This document shows, piece after piece, positions 60,571 to 63,794 of a stretch of DNA of 63,794 nt. The notes below the pieces were generated by a model. That model saw only the letters and a program-made list of their open reading frames with translations. It did not search any database and was not told where the DNA came from. Made by a program: the position numbers and the translations under genes. Origin of the DNA: UBA3006 sp031401235 (GTDB lineage Bacteria; Actinomycetota; Acidimicrobiia; Acidimicrobiales; Ilumatobacteraceae); the NCBI GenBank assembly GCA_031401235.1, contig JANNRJ010000005.1:1-63794 (forward strand), given 5' to 3'. Numbering within the stretch: the first letter of the stretch is position 1; every line of letters begins with the position of its first letter.

Positions 60571-62066
60571 CCGCCATCGACCGCAATAGCGAGTTTTTCT
60601 CACGATTTGAAGGCCTCACGTTTGATGATGTGGTCATCGTGCCCGGATATAGCGAGGTATTGCCCGACATGGTTGACACCACGGGACACTTCGCCCGCGA
60701 CATCTATCTCTCAACGCCGCTTGTATCGGCGGCGATGGATCGAGTTACTGAATCTCGCTTGGCAATCGCCATTGCTCGTGCCGGCGGAATCGGGATAATT
60801 CACCGAAATATGACCATCGATGAACAAGCGACTGAAGTTCGTCGCGTCAAACGCGCCCAGTCCGGAATGATTACCGACCCTGTTACGTTGCCAGCATCGG
60901 CAACCCTCGAAGAAGCCGAGCAGTTGATGAACCGCTACCACTTCTCCGGAGTTCCGATTACGGATCGCGACGGAATCTTGGTCGGCATTTTGACCAATCG
61001 TGATATTCGCTTTTGTGCACCGAGCGACTACTCAAAACAGGTGAGCGAATTCATGACCAGCGACGGACTCATCACCGCTGGTGAAGGAACATCACTCGAT
61101 GAGGCCCGGGCAATTCTCAACACACATCGAATCGAAAAACTTCCACTCGTCGATGCCAGCGGTCGTCTTCGCGGATTGATCACGGTCAAGGACATTATGA
61201 AGCGTCAAGAATTTCCTAATGCGACCAAAGACAGTGGCGGTCGTCTGCGTGTTGGTGCCGCGGTTGGAGTTGGCGCCGACCTCGAGCAACGGGTCGATGC
61301 CCTCGTTGCGGCCTCAGTTGATGCACTGGTGATCGACACGGCCCATGGTCATTCAGCCGGAGTGATCAAAGCGATTGAACGAGTCAAGTCCAGCTGGCCG
61401 GAGTTGGCAGTGGTGGCTGGCAATGTCGTAACCGAAGAAGGTGTCGATGCCCTTGTTGCAGCAAAAGCCGATGGAATCAAAGTGGGTGTTGGTGCCGGTT
61501 CTATATGTACAACGCGTGTTATTGCCGGTGCCGGAATGCCACAACTCTCGGCAATTTGGCACACAGCTCAACGAGCGCACGCTCACGGGATTCCGCTCAT
61601 CGCCGATGGCGGGGTGACTTACTCTGGCGACCTAGTGAAGGCGTTTTCAGCCGGGGCAACCGTCGTCATGCTCGGTAGTCTTTTTGCCGGTACCGATGAA
61701 GCGCCAGGCGAAGTTGAACTCTTTGAAGGTCGCCGCTATAAGAGTTACCGCGGAATGGGTTCACTTGGCGCGATGCAAGGTCTCGGTGCCGATCGTTACG
61801 GTTCTGCCCAGGGATCGAATACTCCGCGCAACAAACTTGTTCCTGAAGGAATTGAAGGTCGAGTGGCATATGCCGGTTCACTTGGTGACGTGGTTTTCCA
61901 ACTTGTTGGAGGCTTGCGCTCAGGAATGGGTTACGCCGGTGCCGCCACTTTGCCCGAACTGTACGCTCGAGCTCGGTTCATGCGCGTCACCACCGCCGGC
62001 CGCGAAGAAAGTCATCCACATGACGTCACGATCACTCATGAGGCGCCCAATTATCATCAAAGTTAA
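60567..62066 (+). CDS. guaB: IMP dehydrogenase
   Basis: NAD-dependent oxidation of IMP to XMP, the branch to GMP, 499 residues. It begins with FEGLTFDDVVIVPGYSEVLP, contains two CBS domains (about 95-205), the catalytic Cys loop GAGSICTTRVIAGAGMP, and the flap YKSYRGMGSLGAM. Length and order are those of full-length GuaB. GTG start overlaps the purN stop (GTGA), showing guanine-branch control together with IMP synthesis. Confidence 0.94.
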   Translation: MTAIDRNSEFFSRFEGLTFDDVVIVPGYSEVLPDMVDTTGHFARDIYLSTPLVSAAMDRVTESRLAIAIARAGGIGIIHRNMTIDEQATEVRRVKRAQSGMITDPVTLPASATLEEAEQLMNRYHFSGVPITDRDGILVGILTNRDIRFCAPSDYSKQVSEFMTSDGLITAGEGTSLDEARAILNTHRIEKLPLVDASGRLRGLITVKDIMKRQEFPNATKDSGGRLRVGAAVGVGADLEQRVDALVAASVDALVIDTAHGHSAGVIKAIERVKSSWPELAVVAGNVVTEEGVDALVAAKADGIKVGVGAGSICTTRVIAGAGMPQLSAIWHTAQRAHAHGIPLIADGGVTYSGDLVKAFSAGATVVMLGSLFAGTDEAPGEVELFEGRRYKSYRGMGSLGAMQGLGADRYGSAQGSNTPRNKLVPEGIEGRVAYAGSLGDVVFQLVGGLRSGMGYAGAATLPELYARARFMRVTTAGREESHPHDVTITHEAPNYHQS

Positions 62067-62069
62067 AGG

Positions 62070-63404
62070 TTGGTTTTTTACTTGCGCGACAATCTCGGAC
62101 TTGAATGCACCGGCACTGCCACTGGTATTTCCGCTCTTGATGATGCGCTATTGACGCTGATTCGTTTCCAGCCAGATGTCGGTCACAAGATAGGGAATAT
62201 TGTCAAGATTGATCCGACTTGCCCGATGGGTTACCTGATATCGGCATATTTGGGACTGTTATCAAGTGAGCGCCCCGATGCATTGGCGGCTGCGGATCAA
62301 CTCCGAAGTCTCGATCAGGCGGCGTTGATACTCAACGAGCGCGAACAATTGCACTTTAAGGCGGCGCGATCGTGGGCCGCAGGCGATATGCGGTCGGCGG
62401 CACAAATTCTTGGTCAGGTAAATATCGCCTACCCAACGGACACGCTCGCCTTGTATGTCGGTCATCAGCTTGATTTCTTTACTGGCTCATCGCAGAATCT
62501 CTGCGATCGAATTGCAAAAGCCTTGCCTAAATGGGACAAAACTCACCCGTACTTTGGATATCTTTCGGCGATGTGGTCATTTGGTCTTGAAGAATCCGGA
62601 AATTACCCACAGGCCGAAGAGGTCGGACGACAAGCGTTGGAATTGAATCGCGACGACGTCTGGGCTATCCACGCCGTGGTGCATGTTTTGGAAATGATGG
62701 GTCGGGTCGACGAAGGTCTTGAATTCCTCAAGGAACGGCACGATGATTGGATGGTTGGCAACTTTCTCAATGTGCACAACGCATGGCACAACGCACTCTT
62801 TCTTCTCGAACAAGAAAACTACTCCGGGGCTCTTGATCTTTATGACTCCGTCGTCCATAATCAAGATTCGGCCAACCTGGCAATGGAAATGGTTGACGCA
62901 TCTGCACTGCTGTGGCGACTGCACCTCGACGGCGTAAGTGTTGACGACCGCTGGCAGAAACTTGCAAACGGCTGGGCGACGAAGGATTCGGAACCTTGGT
63001 ATGCCTTCAACGACATTCATGCGATACTCGCCTTCGTGGCCTCCGATCGAATGAGCGATGCGGAGGCCCTTGTTTCTAAACTCGAGAGGTATTTATTGCA
63101 GCCCAACCCAAACGTTACAAACCGGGACATGCTTGAAAAGGCTGGACTGTCAATTGCCAAAGCAATTGTTGCTCATGGCAAAAGCAATTTTGAGGAGTCT
63201 GTTCGGCTTCTCGAGCCAATTAGAAACAATGTGGCGATTATCGGCGGAAGTCATGCCCAACGCGACGTTGTTCATCGCACTCACATTGATGCACTGCAGA
63301 AGTCCGGAAATCGTAATCGCGCCGGACAGCTGATTAATGCCCGCCTGCGCGATCGACCGACAAGTGTTTGGTCTAGGAAACGACTCGTTTCGAATTCGGT
63401 TTGA
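62070..63404 (+). CDS. TTC38-like tetratricopeptide-repeat protein
   Basis: Soluble TPR protein of about 440 residues, starting at a TTG (62070 or, four codons on, 62082; AAAGG lies at 62065). It has the landmarks of the TTC38 group: YLSAMWSFGLEESGNYPQAE, DDVWAIHAVVHVLEMMGRVD, HNAWHNALFLLEQENYSGAL and the histidine-rich central repeats. Human TTC38 and its bacterial relatives have no settled function. It follows guaB by three bases and may be the last cotranscribed gene before a nucleoside phosphorylase. No enzyme motif is seen. Confidence 0.78.
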   Translation: MVFYLRDNLGLECTGTATGISALDDALLTLIRFQPDVGHKIGNIVKIDPTCPMGYLISAYLGLLSSERPDALAAADQLRSLDQAALILNEREQLHFKAARSWAAGDMRSAAQILGQVNIAYPTDTLALYVGHQLDFFTGSSQNLCDRIAKALPKWDKTHPYFGYLSAMWSFGLEESGNYPQAEEVGRQALELNRDDVWAIHAVVHVLEMMGRVDEGLEFLKERHDDWMVGNFLNVHNAWHNALFLLEQENYSGALDLYDSVVHNQDSANLAMEMVDASALLWRLHLDGVSVDDRWQKLANGWATKDSEPWYAFNDIHAILAFVASDRMSDAEALVSKLERYLLQPNPNVTNRDMLEKAGLSIAKAIVAHGKSNFEESVRLLEPIRNNVAIIGGSHAQRDVVHRTHIDALQKSGNRNRAGQLINARLRDRPTSVWSRKRLVSNSV

Positions 63405-63412
63405 AATTACCA

Positions 63413-63794
63413 GTGACTACTTCATATTTCCCTCAGGACATCATCATCAAGAAACGCGATAATGGTGCGCTCACCAAAGACGAGATCGAATTCTTTGTCA
63501 GGGGCGCGACCGATGACACAATCGCCGACTATCAAATCAGCGCTCTGCTTATGGCGATTGTCTGGCGCGGAATGACATCACAGGAAACCGCTTGGCTGAC
63601 CGATGCGATGATGCGCTCTGGCGACGTCATCGATTTGGGCGATGTCCCAGGTAAAAAAATCGACAAGCATTCAACTGGTGGGGTCGGCGACAAAGTCTCA
63701 CTTATTCTGGCGCCGCTCGCTGCAGTATGTGGCGTCAAAGTCCCGATGATGAGTGGTCGAGGACTCGGCCATACCGGCGGGACTGTTGACAAAC
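63413..63794 (+). CDS. deoA: Thymidine/pyrimidine-nucleoside phosphorylase, N-terminal part
   Basis: Phosphorolysis of thymidine or pyrimidine nucleosides. About 127 codons are visible before the right edge: an N-terminal helical domain (LTKDEIEFFVRGATDDTIAD, then YQISALLMAIVWRGM), the family signature KHSTGGVGDKVSL and SGRGLGHTGGTVDK. The GTG at 63413 is preferred; a TTG at 63401 overlapping the previous stop is the alternative. The remaining two-thirds lie outside the window. Confidence 0.88.
   Translation, partial: MTTSYFPQDIIIKKRDNGALTKDEIEFFVRGATDDTIADYQISALLMAIVWRGMTSQETAWLTDAMMRSGDVIDLGDVPGKKIDKHSTGGVGDKVSLILAPLAAVCGVKVPMMSGRGLGHTGGTVDK

Overview
The window reads as a chromosomal segment of a high-GC-type Gram-positive (actinobacterial) lineage, possibly Acidimicrobiia-like. 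The supports are a CarD-type RNA polymerase-binding regulator, a soluble acyl-ACP desaturase, a long-form RmlA, lipoprotein solute-binding proteins with clear lipoboxes, many GTG/TTG starts and strings of overlapping start/stop codons. By eye base composition is balanced rather than very GC-rich. The lineage is an inference; no rRNA gene is present.

Layout. (1) 1-2.9 kb: a polyamine-type ABC transporter (potA, potD and a potB-type permease cut by the left edge), with a perfect 18-bp hairpin over the permease start. (2) 3.0-8.3 kb: an alpha/beta hydrolase, an acyl-ACP desaturase and a complete dTDP-L-rhamnose cluster (rmlA-rmlC-rmlB-rmlD). (3) 8.4-14.0 kb: an aminotransferase/SDR/P450 operon, a beta-hydroxyacid dehydrogenase, CarD, a small hendecad-repeat membrane protein and tRNA-Arg(TCT). 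(4) 14.0-45.4 kb: a large accessory catabolic region with a transposase remnant at its left end and a weaker possible one at its right end. It encodes a SWEET-like 7-TM protein, a GntR-led operon (FAD oxidase, FAH-family hydrolase, AspA-type deacylase, threonine-synthase-like enzyme), a mutarotase, a D-serine-dehydratase-like enzyme, two M81 (MlrC-type) proteins, three different sugar-acid dehydratases (enolase superfamily, UxuA, IlvD/EDD), an SMP-30 lactonase, several dehydrogenases, a D-aminoacylase, RidA, and a complete oligopeptide ABC transporter whose operon ends in a phytanoyl-CoA-dioxygenase-like gene. (5) 45.5-49.6 kb: mannose-6-phosphate isomerase, a decayed ABC ATPase, a DMT exporter, a GNAT-DUF952 fusion and a SIMPL lipoprotein. 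(6) 49.7-63.8 kb: purH and then a translationally coupled purine operon purSL-purQ-purC-purE-purF-purDM-purN-guaB, followed by a TTC38-like TPR protein and the start of a thymidine phosphorylase.

How the genes fit together. The accessory region looks like a scavenging system: a peptide-type transporter brings in a substrate, deacylases and amidohydrolases free amino acids and sugars, and a non-phosphorylative route (mutarotase, dehydrogenase, lactonase, dehydratase, SDR, FAH hydrolase, FAD-dependent 2-hydroxyacid oxidase) could turn deoxysugars or uronates into pyruvate and lactate. The substrate is unknown.

The most striking element is the purine operon, which has three features best known from eukaryotes: a class II (CO2-using, PurK-independent) PurE directly after PurC as in PAICS, a PurD-PurM fusion followed at once by PurN as in GART, and a PurN whose active-site region resembles yeast Ade8. 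PurS is also fused to PurL.
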